NCBI RefSeq assembly: GCF_000210295.1
Contig: NC_026734.1
Location: 186,001-250,000 of the forward strand
DNA length: 64,000 nucleotides
Direction of reading: 5' to 3'
Source of the DNA: Trypanosoma brucei gambiense DAL972
Lineage: Eukaryota; Euglenozoa; Kinetoplastea; Trypanosomatida; Trypanosomatidae
Part shown: positions 9,654-20,272 of the stretch, one piece after another
How the letters are laid out: every line of letters begins with the position of its first letter
How positions within the stretch are numbered: the first letter of the stretch is position 1
Notes under the pieces: model-generated
What the model was told of the DNA's origin: nothing
What the model saw: only the letters and a program-made list of their open reading frames with translations
Database searches by the model: none
Program-made: the position numbers and the translations under genes

Positions 9654-11831
9654 ATGGGGAAAAGTTTTGTCGTACGGTCGGTCCTCACCGACGAGGATTC
9701 TTACGCCAACCGGATATACCTTAATCCCGCGGATAAGGCATTGTACAAACACCCTGATGGTGTTGTGATGATTAAAAATTATCCCTTTACGATTGATGTC
9801 CGTGGCCCTATTGAGCGCGGGGAGGTCGCAATGAACAGCATTCAGCGCCGTTTAGTGGGCGTGACAACTACCGCAGGAAGCGTTGTGGAATTAGAGGATT
9901 ATGTTGGGAGTGTAAGTTGCATTACAACCATGCATGTTTTGGTTGAACATGTTGCGGCATCCAAGAGGGGAGGAACCCTTGACTGTGATCTGTTCATTAA
10001 GACCTTCCGCAGACAATATAACTTTCAGTGCTTCCGCGATAAACAAGCTCTCGCTGTAAAGGTTGCAGACATGAAGCTCTTGGTTACGATAACGAAGTTG
10101 GTCGTTGAAAATGACGGAACGGTTGGTCAAGTTTCTGAAAATATGGGTTTGATTGTGCGTGTTGGTGAAAAGAGTGAGATAACGCTTAACAACCTGCCAG
10201 ACGACCAGATAGACGCTCAGCAGCCACAAATACTGCAGACATTCAATCTTGAGGGACTTGGCATTGGTGGGCTTTCAAGTGAGTTTGCGCAGATATTCCG
10301 CCGTGCTTTTGCCAGCCGTCTGTTCCCGCAATCGTTTGTGAAAAAAGTTGGGGTGAAGCATGTCAAGGGTGTGTTGCTGTATGGGCCTCCTGGAACTGGT
10401 AAAACTCTTATTGCACGCAAAATCGGTGAAATTCTTAACTGTCGGCCTCCCAAAATAGTGAATGGACCTGAAGTGTTCAGCAAGTACGTTGGTGCAACTG
10501 AGGAGAATGTGCGAAAGTTGTTTGCTGATGCTGAGGCGGAAGCAGCTGCCAAAGGTGATCAATCGCAGTTGCATCTCATCATTTTCGATGAGTTTGACTC
10601 CATTTGCAAACAGCGTGGAGCAACACGAGACTCCACAGGTGTCAACGATAATGTTGTAAATCAGCTTCTTTCCAAGATTGATGGTGTTAATTCGCTAAAC
10701 AACGTGTTGCTTATTGGAATGACAAACCGTATCGACCTTATCGACGAAGCGATTCTACGGCCAGGGCGATTTGAGGTCCACGTAGAAATTGGGTTGCCAA
10801 ATGAAAAGGGTCGTGTGGAGATTCTCCGTATTCATACTCGCGGTATGCAGGAGAATAAAGTGCTGGGGAAGGATGTAGACATTGAAAAACTCGCGGCGCT
10901 AACCAAAAACTACTCGGGTGCTGAGTTGGAGGGCGTTGTGCGCTCTGCTTCTTCCAATGCGTTCAACAGGCACATCAATCTAGAAGATCCAAGTGAGATT
11001 ATCAATCCACAAGATGTCTTTGTTACCCAAAACGATTTTCTGACAGCTATTGAAGAGCTGAAGCCGGCGTTTGGGCAAGCTAAGGAGGAATGCAACAATC
11101 TAAAGCGTGGTGGTATCATCAACTATGGCAAGGAATGGGTTGGTGTTGAGGATCGCTGCAGGCAATATGTGGATCAACTGAAAAGTGAAGGTAAGCGAAT
11201 CAACACCCTCACCGTTCTTATTGATGGGCGACCGGGCAGCGGCAAGTCTGCAGTGGCAGCTCATCTCGCAGATATGGCGGGTTTCCCGTACGTCCGTGTT
11301 ATATCCAATGAGGATATGGTGGGATACGGTGAGGCACAAAAGGTGAACATCATTCGCAAAGCCTTTGACGACGCGGGCAAATCCCCGTTCAGTACCGTTA
11401 TATTAGATGACGTGGAGCGCATTATTGAATTCTCTTACATGGGTGGGCGTTATAGCAATGCTATTCTCCAGGCTCTTTTAGTACTAATTAAGCGGCCACC
11501 ACCAAATGAACGAAAGTTACTTGTTGTTGCGACTACCTCAATGTCTGAAGTGATGGACACTTTGGAACTCACTTCGTGTTTCTCGGTTAAAATGCATGTG
11601 CCGTGTGCCCCACAGAGTGCATTGGAGAAGATTGCACAGGAGATGGGACTGCAGTGGATGGATGAGCAAACCAAAGTAACCTGCAAGACGGCCATAACGG
11701 AACCGATGCCCATCAAGCAGATGATGTTGTTGCTGGAAATGTCGGCGGAAAAGTGTGGAACGGGGCAACTTACAATAATGGCTCAAACGTTCAGCCAAGC
11801 TCTCGATTCCATTGCGGGAAGGTCAGAGTAG
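9654..11831 (+). CDS. SEC18: N-ethylmaleimide-sensitive factor (NSF/SEC18), SNARE disassembly AAA+ ATPase
   Basis: A 725-aa protein, the usual NSF length, starting at the ATG at 9654. The N domain (about 1-200) binds the SNAP/SNARE complex. The D1 ATPase has Walker A GPPGTGKT at 244-251, Walker B with Asp312-Glu313, and the NRIDLIDEAILRPGRFE sensor/arginine-finger segment. The D2 ATPase has Walker A GRPGSGKS at 525-532 and Walker B ILDDVERI with Asp585-Asp586, typical of the D2 ring that holds the hexamer. It uses ATP to take apart cis-SNARE complexes after vesicle fusion in the secretory and endocytic pathways, with alpha-SNAP as adaptor. All key nucleotide-binding residues are present. Confidence 0.97.
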   Translation: MGKSFVVRSVLTDEDSYANRIYLNPADKALYKHPDGVVMIKNYPFTIDVRGPIERGEVAMNSIQRRLVGVTTTAGSVVELEDYVGSVSCITTMHVLVEHVAASKRGGTLDCDLFIKTFRRQYNFQCFRDKQALAVKVADMKLLVTITKLVVENDGTVGQVSENMGLIVRVGEKSEITLNNLPDDQIDAQQPQILQTFNLEGLGIGGLSSEFAQIFRRAFASRLFPQSFVKKVGVKHVKGVLLYGPPGTGKTLIARKIGEILNCRPPKIVNGPEVFSKYVGATEENVRKLFADAEAEAAAKGDQSQLHLIIFDEFDSICKQRGATRDSTGVNDNVVNQLLSKIDGVNSLNNVLLIGMTNRIDLIDEAILRPGRFEVHVEIGLPNEKGRVEILRIHTRGMQENKVLGKDVDIEKLAALTKNYSGAELEGVVRSASSNAFNRHINLEDPSEIINPQDVFVTQNDFLTAIEELKPAFGQAKEECNNLKRGGIINYGKEWVGVEDRCRQYVDQLKSEGKRINTLTVLIDGRPGSGKSAVAAHLADMAGFPYVRVISNEDMVGYGEAQKVNIIRKAFDDAGKSPFSTVILDDVERIIEFSYMGGRYSNAILQALLVLIKRPPPNERKLLVVATTSMSEVMDTLELTSCFSVKMHVPCAPQSALEKIAQEMGLQWMDEQTKVTCKTAITEPMPIKQMMLLLEMSAEKCGTGQLTIMAQTFSQALDSIAGRSE

Positions 11832-13766
11832 GTCAGTATTTGGTGTCGGATCGTGCTTTGTTTTACCCGTGTTTAGTTGCAATACTCCCTTGTTGCTGTT
11901 GTTGTTGCTGCTGCTTTTCATTTTCGTGTTCCTGTGATTTCGTTTCCAAATGTGTGGTTAGTTAACTTATCACCTCCTTGATAGGTTGTGGGTATGTCAG
12001 AAAAGGGTGGTGGAGAGTATGTGGTGCTGAAGGCTTGTATAAGATATCTCGCAAAATAGACAACAATATATGAGTGATGGTACTGTTTTGTCAGTGGTTA
12101 TTATTACCATGATGTTACTTGCTCTCCATACCTCAGGACTTGTTTAATTGGGCGGTTTAATTATACAGCCCCCTTCGCATTCTTCTCCCCTGTTTTTTTT
12201 TTCCTTCTCTGCGCGGTACTCAACCTGGTCTGTTGCTTTCTCTAACGGGAGGAGCCCGTGATGCATTCGACACTCATAATGTGTTGCCCTACATTTTACT
12301 GTTACTGTTTCTTTCGTTCTTTGGATGCGTCGTTTTTCTCATATGTGATTTCTGTTTTCCCTTTTTTGCCGTCGGATTACCGTGGTTCAACTTATTTTCC
12401 CCTTTATTTTCTTTTCATTCACCCCACAATGCTGGGAGTACCGTACGGACGAGGGAGAAAAGAACAAACACCAGCAAAAAAAAAAAACAAAAGAAAGGAA
12501 AGAGGATTGCGTGGAATACCGTTACAAACTTAAGGAACAAACATGGAAGGGGATCGTGATGGTCGACACCGCATTTATCATATTAAAATAAACACGATGG
12601 CATGAAGCAGCACGTGCCGTGACAGCAATAACAGCAGTAAAAGAAAAAAAAACAAAGCATATTTGCTTATATTTTGCTGTTTTTTAAAAAAAAAAATGAT
12701 AAAGGAGCGAATTCATGAGCCTAGTGTTTTGGAGGCATATGGGGGCGCATGTTCCTCTCTCATGCACGGTCAAGTAAAAATCTGCGCTTATCTCTCCTTC
12801 CCTTAACTTTGCACACCTCTTTTTCATTCATGAAGGTTAAAAAATTACGGAGAAAATGCTTTTTTTTTCTTTTCTGCGGTCAACTCGTATTTTGTATGTG
12901 ATACCTTACAATCTTTTTTTTAATGACAAAATTTCATTTCTTTCTTTCCTTCTCTTTTGTCTCTTACTCCTCATACGATGTGTTGTTGTATTTTTTTTTT
13001 TTTTTCGGATGGTGCCACCTCATTGCAAAAGGGGTATGGAATGATATTTCGGGAAATAGCATAGTTTGATATGAAATAGTAGCAAAAAGGTAAGAAGGGT
13101 GAAAAATCGTTACTCCCCCCCTTTTAAAAAAAAAAAAAAACACGTTTACTTTAGTTTCCTTTAGTTAATTTGTTCCACTGCTGATGATCGGTGATGATCG
13201 TGTTGGTCTGTTGTGACTTCCCTTCACTCGCCTCTGGTAGCACATGTTCCTGCGTTTAAGCTGCAGTTTTTTTTTTTGTTAACGGTGAAAAGTTTAGCTT
13301 CTATTGTGAATGTAAGTGCGCGTGGGAAACAGACTGTCCCAAATGCCGCATCAACGGCAATCGTGAGAATTCTCCCACATGTGCTTTGAAATGCTATTTT
13401 TTTTTTTTAAGCAAATATGCAAAAGTTACACTTTTCAGCCGGTGGGGTGTTAATGTATTTGGTCAAATACTCACACATATATATACGCATATTCGCGGGG
13501 ATATTGGTGTGTGTATGAAGGGGAAAAGGGATTATTTTCTGCATTGTTACCATGAAATACAGGCAATTTTAGTGCAGAAGCCCGCACTTTTTCCTCTTAA
13601 AAAGTAGTGTTACGGCCCTTTCTGATTCCTTCATTCCCAAACAAATACAAAAACATGTAAGTGTGCAAGGATTAACATTCCTTTCGAGTGCCTTCTTTCT
13701 TTCTTTGTTGTTGTTTCTTTTTTATCGCTCCTATCACGATGACAGAAGAGGTTGAACAAATTTGAC
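11832..13766. other. Intergenic spacer, 1.9 kb
   Basis: Long T-rich spacer with homopolymer runs (for example 12985-13005 and 13124-13140), GTTGCTGCT-type short repeats near 11890 and scattered pyrimidine blocks. Short open frames (12233-12559 and others) are Phe/Ser/Lys-rich and do not look coding. Presumably the NSF 3' UTR and the SCO1 splice region (pyrimidine tract near 13690-13735). Confidence 0.65.
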
Positions 13767-14671
13767 ATGTCACTTCGGCGCCACGTGATTACTCGGAGCA
13801 TTTCAGTCCACAACCGCTTTATTTCTTCCAGTGGAGAACAAAAAACCGGAGGGTCGCGGGGTGGTTTCTTTTCGGTTCTTCGCTACGGACCTCGCAATCG
13901 AGCTGAACTATTCGGTCTCTGCCTCGGTTGTGCCATGTGCCCTTTATCGATTTATTTGATTAACTGGTGTGAAGGCTGCAGCAACGGGAATAACAACACG
14001 CAACCGGAGTTGGTACTCGGTAATGAAACATTTGTAACTCATGGGGTTGCAGCTCCCGACAAGGGATCCAAATATCCTCTGGGAGGACCCTTTAGATTGC
14101 GCGAGAGCCGTACGGGAAATTATATCACCGATAAGGAACTCTTTCAGGATCATTGGACGCTATTATACTTCGGCTTCTCCAAGTGTGCGGAGGTGTGTCC
14201 ATCTACGTTGCGTTTCATTACAGATGTCATGAAGGCATGTGATGAGAAACTGGCGGGTGACAAAAACTTATCGACAGAGGCTGCGAGGTTGCAGGCGGTG
14301 TTTCTTAGCGTTGATTCACGGCGTGACACGCCTGAGGTTCTTGAAGGGTTTGTTTCAAAATACGACCCTCGAGTCCGAGGACTTACTGGAACATCAAAGG
14401 AGATTGAGCAGGCGGCGAGGGCGTGGCGTGTGTATTATTCATCAATTGACGAAACGGATGAAGAAAAATCGGCGCGTGAGGCGAAGGGAGTGCCGATGGT
14501 GGGCGCCGATGATGATACGTACCAACTGGATCACAGTAGTGCAATATATCTTGTTGGAGTGGATGGAAAGTTGAAAGATTTCTTTTTCAAGGAAATGGGC
14601 GTTGCCGATGCCGTTGGAAGGTTGGAGGTGCATCTTCAAGATGTCTATGGATTTAAGGACACACGCGGTTG

Positions 14672-14672
<1 letters not shown>
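13767..14672 (+). CDS. SCO1: SCO1/SenC mitochondrial copper chaperone for cytochrome c oxidase
   Basis: A 301-aa protein from the ATG at 13767. The N-terminus (MSLRRHVITRSISVHNRF) is an Arg-rich presequence. One hydrophobic segment (about 48-68, FGLCLGCAMCPLSIYLINW) is the inner-membrane anchor. The thioredoxin-fold domain follows, with the copper-binding CxxxC at Cys140 and Cys144 (KCAEVCPSTL) and the distal copper ligand His256 in LDHSSAIYLV. All three ligands of the SCO family are present, so it should deliver copper to the CuA site of COX2 from the intermembrane-space side. SVDSRRDTPEVL is the usual SCO strand-helix segment. The gene sits alone between long spacers. Confidence 0.95.
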
Positions 14673-14715
<43 letters not shown>

Positions 14716-15700
14716 TTATTTATTTATATTTCTCTTTATTATTTGAGGAAGGGAAGTTTTTTTTTGGGGGGGGGGGAAGTAATCATCCGGTGAGCGGCGA
14801 AAACACGTGAAACTTTTCTTTTTTTTTCTTCACAGTTCAAACACCGCTGTTGTTCATTGTAGTTGCTTCGGTGTTTGTCTCCACTGCTTTCCTTCCTCCC
14901 GCATCTATTCTAGTCGTGGGATACACAGTCGTGGGTGCTATCGTTTTTTTGTAAATGTTACATGAAGTTTCTTTTCTTTAGCTTATCTTTTCCTTTATTC
15001 TTTTGCATGTGTTGTTTTTGTTTTTCCTCTTATTATATTTTTTGCCCTTGTGTTGTTTGCGAAATTCCACTAGATTTGGAAGGAGACAGCGACTTATTGC
15101 GGCGGTGCTACGGATGGGATGGACGAGTTAACGGAATACATGATGAGAGTATAATGAAGAAAGAGGCAACAGAAGGGTGTTTTTTTTTTGCTTTTTTTTC
15201 TTATTTGTTTGTTCTCTCCACTTGAATGAAGAGATTGATATAATTGAGATTTATGAGGCTTGCTGCATCGGATGTTACTCACTCTTTTTATGTAGGTGCT
15301 GAATAGTTTTTTCCTCTTCTCTTGTTCCGTCTAATTTTTATGGATTTGTTTTTTTTTTGTTACTTTAACACAACTTTTGCTTCAGATTTTTTTTCTTTGT
15401 GTGTGTTTGTGTGTGTGTGTGCACGCGTTTTCGTGGCAAATAATCCATCTGGGAGGTTTTGCTTCCCACTTGTGAGCCACTAAAAGGCGGCAGTGACGCT
15501 CGTGTGTGGTGGAGGTAACCTCTCTCCCGTTTCAGTATTTGGCCAGCAGCTCGTGTCAGTTGTTGGATCTGGTTGAGGCGCGGGGGAGAGGAGGATAAAG
15601 GGACATAGACATTTTCAAGAGAGGGAACTGCGTGACAGCTAACGGCCCTGCTGCGGTTGCTGCTGTCCAACAGGCCTCTAACGCATAGAATAGGGAGAAC
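14673..15700. other. Intergenic spacer after SCO1
   Basis: Starts directly after the stop codon with an AT microsatellite, then TTTA units, a poly-T/poly-G block near 14757-14777 and further T-rich sequence with a TG repeat near 15400-15420. No credible gene seen. Confidence 0.7.
14674..14710. repeat. (AT)n microsatellite in the SCO1 3' UTR
   Basis: About 18 AT units begin two bases after the stop codon and pass into four TTTA units. Simple-sequence repeat, likely length-variable. Confidence 0.9.
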
Positions 15701-18700
15701 ATGAAAAAGACGCTTTCATGTCGGAGGCGGCTAATTCTTGGAATGAGCATTGAAGATGCACAAAGTAAGTTTGATTCTCCCGAATCCCGCGTAGCCCTGC
15801 GACTTGCTCATGAGCGACATAATCAAGGGGTTTACCACGAGCTCAACCTCGCACAACGACTGCGTAATAGGCTCCCAAGTGAGCGTAAGTACCATTTAGT
15901 TCGTCACACGAAACCTAGCGTCAAAGGCTTCCAGGCTTATATTAAATCCAGCCCAGACGACTACGTTGTGAAGGAGCTTTGGTATGGAAAGAAGGCAACT
16001 TTACCGAAACTAGCGGGGGATGTGGGCGCTGCCGCCGCCATTACCAGCGGACAGAGTGTTGTGGACAGTAGCCCAAATGTTATTCCTTCTATCATTCAAG
16101 AGAAGGGGGTTGGCGGTCCTGTGCCTTGCGATCCACTTTATAATGGTTATTCAAACCCTAGTGGGGTTGGTGCTGTGGTGGATAACCAAACTGGGCCTGT
16201 GGGTGGTGTTAATTCAAGTGACGAATGCGCGAGGGATGATACCAGTGCGGCCCCTGTGGAAGGCAGCAGCATGAGTAGTCAGGCGTCGGTGGAAGCTTAT
16301 ATAGGACCTCAGCTTGGCGAGGAGATGGACGCGTATTCACGACACCGTACCATATTTATGGCAGAATTGAAACGGGTTGCAAAAACACTAAGTAACGAAG
16401 CAAAGCGGCAGCTCCTTATACGACGGAGCAAAGGAGCCGCACCATCTGCCAGGCAAATGTCTGTTGTCGACCGACTAGTTGAGGAGGTACGGGAGGCAGA
16501 GGAAAAAGGTTACACAAGCCTCTCATCCTCCTCGCATTTGTTGGAGCCGCTGGGGCTCTCCCTCAACGTCTGCACAAAAAGGGACAAACGAGTGCTGGAG
16601 GCATTCCGTAGTCCACTGCTTTGCGTTCCTGCGGAGGAGAACTACATCTCCATCTCACTATGGGTTGCGGGCGCTCTCATAGAGAATAACGAACTAGCGA
16701 CAGAGTTTCCATACTACATCGCGAAACATGCGAGCCCTGATTTGGATGAGTGTGACGTCATCACATCGCCTAACAGTGTCCCGAGGGCGAGCATAGACGT
16801 GTATTTTTCTCTGGAACTGTACAAGTTGCAGCAAAGCATAGGGGTTGATGGTGTTTTGGCGCTTCGACGATTTATTGGTAGGGCAATGATACGTCAGCAC
16901 GATCCGTTGCCGACGACGCCGTCTATTGCGTTTAACATGCGATTAAAGCAGCGCGAATGTGGTGGGTTGTGCTCAGGGGAATCTACACAAATTCCTTGGT
17001 TGCATGTAATTAAGGCAAAGGTTGCCTCGATATCAGGCACGGTATTGGAAGTTTCCTCCGACGACTCACCATCTACTACTGTTATGCGAGAGGCAATAGG
17101 ACATGTTTGGAGGACATGGGGGAACCTCGTAAAGGATCTGCATGTACACGGTGATCTTGACTACCTCTATGTTTCCGTGCGACCGGAGGTAGATGTGCAA
17201 GTAGGAATGCCACTGCTGGGGGATTCGACCGGGGGAGTGCTTGACTGTAGTAAAGGGAAAGTATTATCAACGTCGACGTCGCTGGGGAATTCCTCTCAAC
17301 AGCTACTTCAGGGTCAGGATGGTCAGGATTGGAAGGGTCAAAATGGTGGGTCGAACGGTGCTAATTTGGGTAGGGCAATTTCTGGAAAAGGAGGGAAAAA
17401 CGGTTCCCTTTGGAATGGTTTTAATTCTCGTAAAACACGAGCAACAAACGTCATTCTGCCAACAGATTTTGTTGTTGTTGAGTGTTTGCTTGAGAAAAGG
17501 GGGCTGCCTCATCGTCTAGTTGTTGAAGACATCACCGAAAGTCTTACGGAAATGCAAAGACAAGCAATGGAAGTGCAGCGCCTGGCTGTTATTGACGAGG
17601 CACATCAACAAAGCCAGCAGTATGTTACTGAGAATGAGGAGGATGAGTCATGTGACGAAGGGATTGCCCAATTTCCCGTCGATGTGCGTCCAGTTCTGTA
17701 CGCGCCAACGATAACGGTGTCTCACGCGGGTGTGATCGACTCAGCATCACACAGTTTCCAGCGGATTCGTATCCGTGGGAGTTGCCTCGCACACATTGAG
17801 GCGCTTGCGAAGGCTTTGGGCAGCGGAGAACACTTCGTGGAACGTGAAGGAATACACTTGTACGCAACCAAAACTAGTAGCCAGGGTACTTCTTTACCTC
17901 AGCTTCCACCAAACCTTCATTTTTCCAGGACTCACGCGGATGGCAATGAACACGCAGCAACTAAGAGGCTGATTGGTCATCACGCTTCATCTAGTCATGC
18001 TGTAATGGAGCAACGTGCAGCGAGTGGATACTTTCATCCTTACCAAACGCTGAAACCAATGCAATATATGATCGCTGATCACGACGAAAGGGAGTTTTGG
18101 CGGGAGCACTTTTATAAACTATCAGATATTACACTTGTATTTCATGATCGTGTATGTGCTGCAGACATCAACAATTCGCGTCAGTGGTCTTCTACGCTGA
18201 AGTCTCAGTTGCTATCAATCGGTCGGCAGCGTAGTGGACAGATGGGACTGGAAGATGAGTCGGACGACACCGCGGTGAATGGACCGAAAGATGAAGAAGG
18301 CGATTCTACTGGACGTGCGCGAAAGAAGAAACCGAAGAAAGGAAGAGGTAAGCGAGCAGCGCAGGGAGATCTGGAAGACGTAGTCTCCACCATGAGCCCT
18401 GAGAAGATATTTGAATACCTATGCTTTGATATGGAGGTTACTAGTGCATCGTATGATCTCCGTATGGGAGATAATGACGGTTATGATTATCGTGTAAAGC
18501 TGCGTCGAATTCCGCAGAGCCACTTTCCACTTGTAAAACCAGCCATGGTCTCTCTTCAGAAGCATGGTTTCATCAATTACTTTGGACCGCAGCGATTTTC
18601 TTCATACACCAGATATAACATGCATCCCGGCTTGCACCTGCTGAAAGGCGAGTTTCACGCCGCAGCCAGTATCATCGTACAGCAATTCTACATGGACTCT

Positions 18701-20272
18701 GACCTTGCAGCTGAGAAGAGACGAAACGGTCACACCATCGAGAAGATGTACAGCTCGAAGGGAGCAGGGTTCCGGTTGCCGGATATAGATCGCTCGTTTG
18801 GTGGCAGACGGTCCGTTACTGAAAATGGATCCGCTCTGCAATCTGTTCTCAGCAATGCACTCCAGGCATCGTCACTTCTTGGGCTAAATGAAAATTCGGC
18901 TGAAATGGAAAGTTATAGCTCCTCACCAAAAGACCAGCAGATCATGAACGTAACTAATGGTGCTTCGGTGTTAGACCCCTGTGGGGAAGCGTTTCTACGC
19001 GTTGTTGGACCCAAAGCATGTTCCATGCTCGTGCATGAGTTCCTTGCCTTCCTCTGGAATGACATCGTCAATCAGAGGTTGCAGCGGTACGGCACATTCG
19101 CCATTCTCCCCGGCGATCTCGTGCGCTTAAATCCATTAGCATCGCCCCACTCGAATGAATTCGGCCGCGTTGTATATGCTTCAAAGAACAGCATTGAGAA
19201 GGGTAAATACACGTGCTATGACGTAGTCCTACCGGTCCCTGGTGCCGGTGTTGAGCTTCCTGATAATCACACAGCTGACCTATACGTTGTTACACTGAAG
19301 CGCATGGGCATTCTGTTTAACCCTGAGTCCAAACAGTGGGATATTTTCCGATCGCGAAGCAACTTTGGTAACGATGGTGCTTTACATGACGGTGAAGCGG
19401 CCTTTGCATCGTCACCATACAACCGTTTTTCAACTTCTTTTGCCCTCATGGAGGAGGAATTGGGCGGCGAAACAAGTGTGATGAATTTTGCACACGAAAG
19501 CCAGGTAGGCGAGGAGGGGGATGCCGGCGGTATGGTAACAGAAGGAGTTTTGTCGGACGGTCGAGGGCTCCGGCGCGACTTACGACATGAGGGAAACATG
19601 GGTAATCCTCTGGGAGTAAATATATGGTGCTCCTACAGGCATATGCTCGTCAACCCGTCCTCGCAACTACGCTGGAGATTTCATTCAGGTCGCACCGGTG
19701 ATCCATACCAGCGATGGGCATTCGGAGTTCGTAACACCTTCATGGGAAGGGAGACCAATGTTTCGTCCCTCTCTGGGGCTTTGTTGGATAAGGGCACTCT
19801 CGGTCGCAGTGCTGAGCAACCTCAGCAGCAACTGTTACTTTTAGGAAATGGCGCACCAGGGAGGTCAGGGAAGGACTCCAGGGGAGGAAAAAGACGAGCG
19901 CGTACATTACCGGCTGCACCGTACTGGTTGCCGGAAAAGAATAATGGTTGTCTCGAGTTGTTCTTCCAACTCCCCTCTAGCGTCTACCCCAGCATGTTGT
20001 TGCGGGAAGTAACAAAAAGTGACGTTAATAGCCCTGACGTGGTAGATCTCGACCGCCCGCTGATTGACACGCGCGCGGAGTCGTGGAACGGACTTACGGC
20101 GGACCAGCAGCAAACATACAGACGATACTTGGCTAAGAAGCGGCAAAAGCTGTTTACAGAGGCACCACGAGCAATCAATATAGCACTTCTGCATCAGCAC
20201 ATCTTCCGTAGTGGCGGCATGAGGCGAGGCCTAATACCCTCCATGCGTGGCTATGATAATGTCTCGAAATGA
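15701..20272 (+). CDS. Giant TruD/PUS7-family pseudouridine synthase-like protein, probably inactive
   Basis: A 1523-aa protein, two to three times the usual PUS7 length. TruD-family marks: the N-terminal DDYVVKEL segment at 86-93 (family DFVVEE), the segment with NYFGPQRF at 959-966, and a later core helix followed by LPGDLVRL at 1136-1143 (family LxGD). The family's catalytic motif GxKDxxAxTxQ is not found. The closest stretch, FNMRLKQREC, places Gln417 where the catalytic Asp should be. Long inserts (about 100-190, 520-580 with Gly/Gln/Asn-rich repeats, 840-900 with a Lys/Arg-rich patch) separate the blocks. The N-terminus MKKTLSCRRRLILG could be a mitochondrial presequence; a second Met at residue 16 is an alternative start. 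An RNA-binding or assembly role rather than catalysis is inferred. Confidence 0.7.
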   Translation: MKKTLSCRRRLILGMSIEDAQSKFDSPESRVALRLAHERHNQGVYHELNLAQRLRNRLPSERKYHLVRHTKPSVKGFQAYIKSSPDDYVVKELWYGKKATLPKLAGDVGAAAAITSGQSVVDSSPNVIPSIIQEKGVGGPVPCDPLYNGYSNPSGVGAVVDNQTGPVGGVNSSDECARDDTSAAPVEGSSMSSQASVEAYIGPQLGEEMDAYSRHRTIFMAELKRVAKTLSNEAKRQLLIRRSKGAAPSARQMSVVDRLVEEVREAEEKGYTSLSSSSHLLEPLGLSLNVCTKRDKRVLEAFRSPLLCVPAEENYISISLWVAGALIENNELATEFPYYIAKHASPDLDECDVITSPNSVPRASIDVYFSLELYKLQQSIGVDGVLALRRFIGRAMIRQHDPLPTTPSIAFNMRLKQRECGGLCSGESTQIPWLHVIKAKVASISGTVLEVSSDDSPSTTVMREAIGHVWRTWGNLVKDLHVHGDLDYLYVSVRPEVDVQVGMPLLGDSTGGVLDCSKGKVLSTSTSLGNSSQQLLQGQDGQDWKGQNGGSNGANLGRAISGKGGKNGSLWNGFNSRKTRATNVILPTDFVVVECLLEKRGLPHRLVVEDITESLTEMQRQAMEVQRLAVIDEAHQQSQQYVTENEEDESCDEGIAQFPVDVRPVLYAPTITVSHAGVIDSASHSFQRIRIRGSCLAHIEALAKALGSGEHFVEREGIHLYATKTSSQGTSLPQLPPNLHFSRTHADGNEHAATKRLIGHHASSSHAVMEQRAASGYFHPYQTLKPMQYMIADHDEREFWREHFYKLSDITLVFHDRVCAADINNSRQWSSTLKSQLLSIGRQRSGQMGLEDESDDTAVNGPKDEEGDSTGRARKKKPKKGRGKRAAQGDLEDVVSTMSPEKIFEYLCFDMEVTSASYDLRMGDNDGYDYRVKLRRIPQSHFPLVKPAMVSLQKHGFINYFGPQRFSSYTRYNMHPGLHLLKGEFHAAASIIVQQFYMDSDLAAEKRRNGHTIEKMYSSKGAGFRLPDIDRSFGGRRSVTENGSALQSVLSNALQASSLLGLNENSAEMESYSSSPKDQQIMNVTNGASVLDPCGEAFLRVVGPKACSMLVHEFLAFLWNDIVNQRLQRYGTFAILPGDLVRLNPLASPHSNEFGRVVYASKNSIEKGKYTCYDVVLPVPGAGVELPDNHTADLYVVTLKRMGILFNPESKQWDIFRSRSNFGNDGALHDGEAAFASSPYNRFSTSFALMEEELGGETSVMNFAHESQVGEEGDAGGMVTEGVLSDGRGLRRDLRHEGNMGNPLGVNIWCSYRHMLVNPSSQLRWRFHSGRTGDPYQRWAFGVRNTFMGRETNVSSLSGALLDKGTLGRSAEQPQQQLLLLGNGAPGRSGKDSRGGKRRARTLPAAPYWLPEKNNGCLELFFQLPSSVYPSMLLREVTKSDVNSPDVVDLDRPLIDTRAESWNGLTADQQQTYRRYLAKKRQKLFTEAPRAINIALLHQHIFRSGGMRRGLIPSMRGYDNVSK

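Noticed and set aside
12233..12591. Overlapping 69-108-aa ORFs in the NSF-SCO1 spacer
   Set aside because: Three overlapping frames of similar length with low-complexity composition; none has a recognisable domain.
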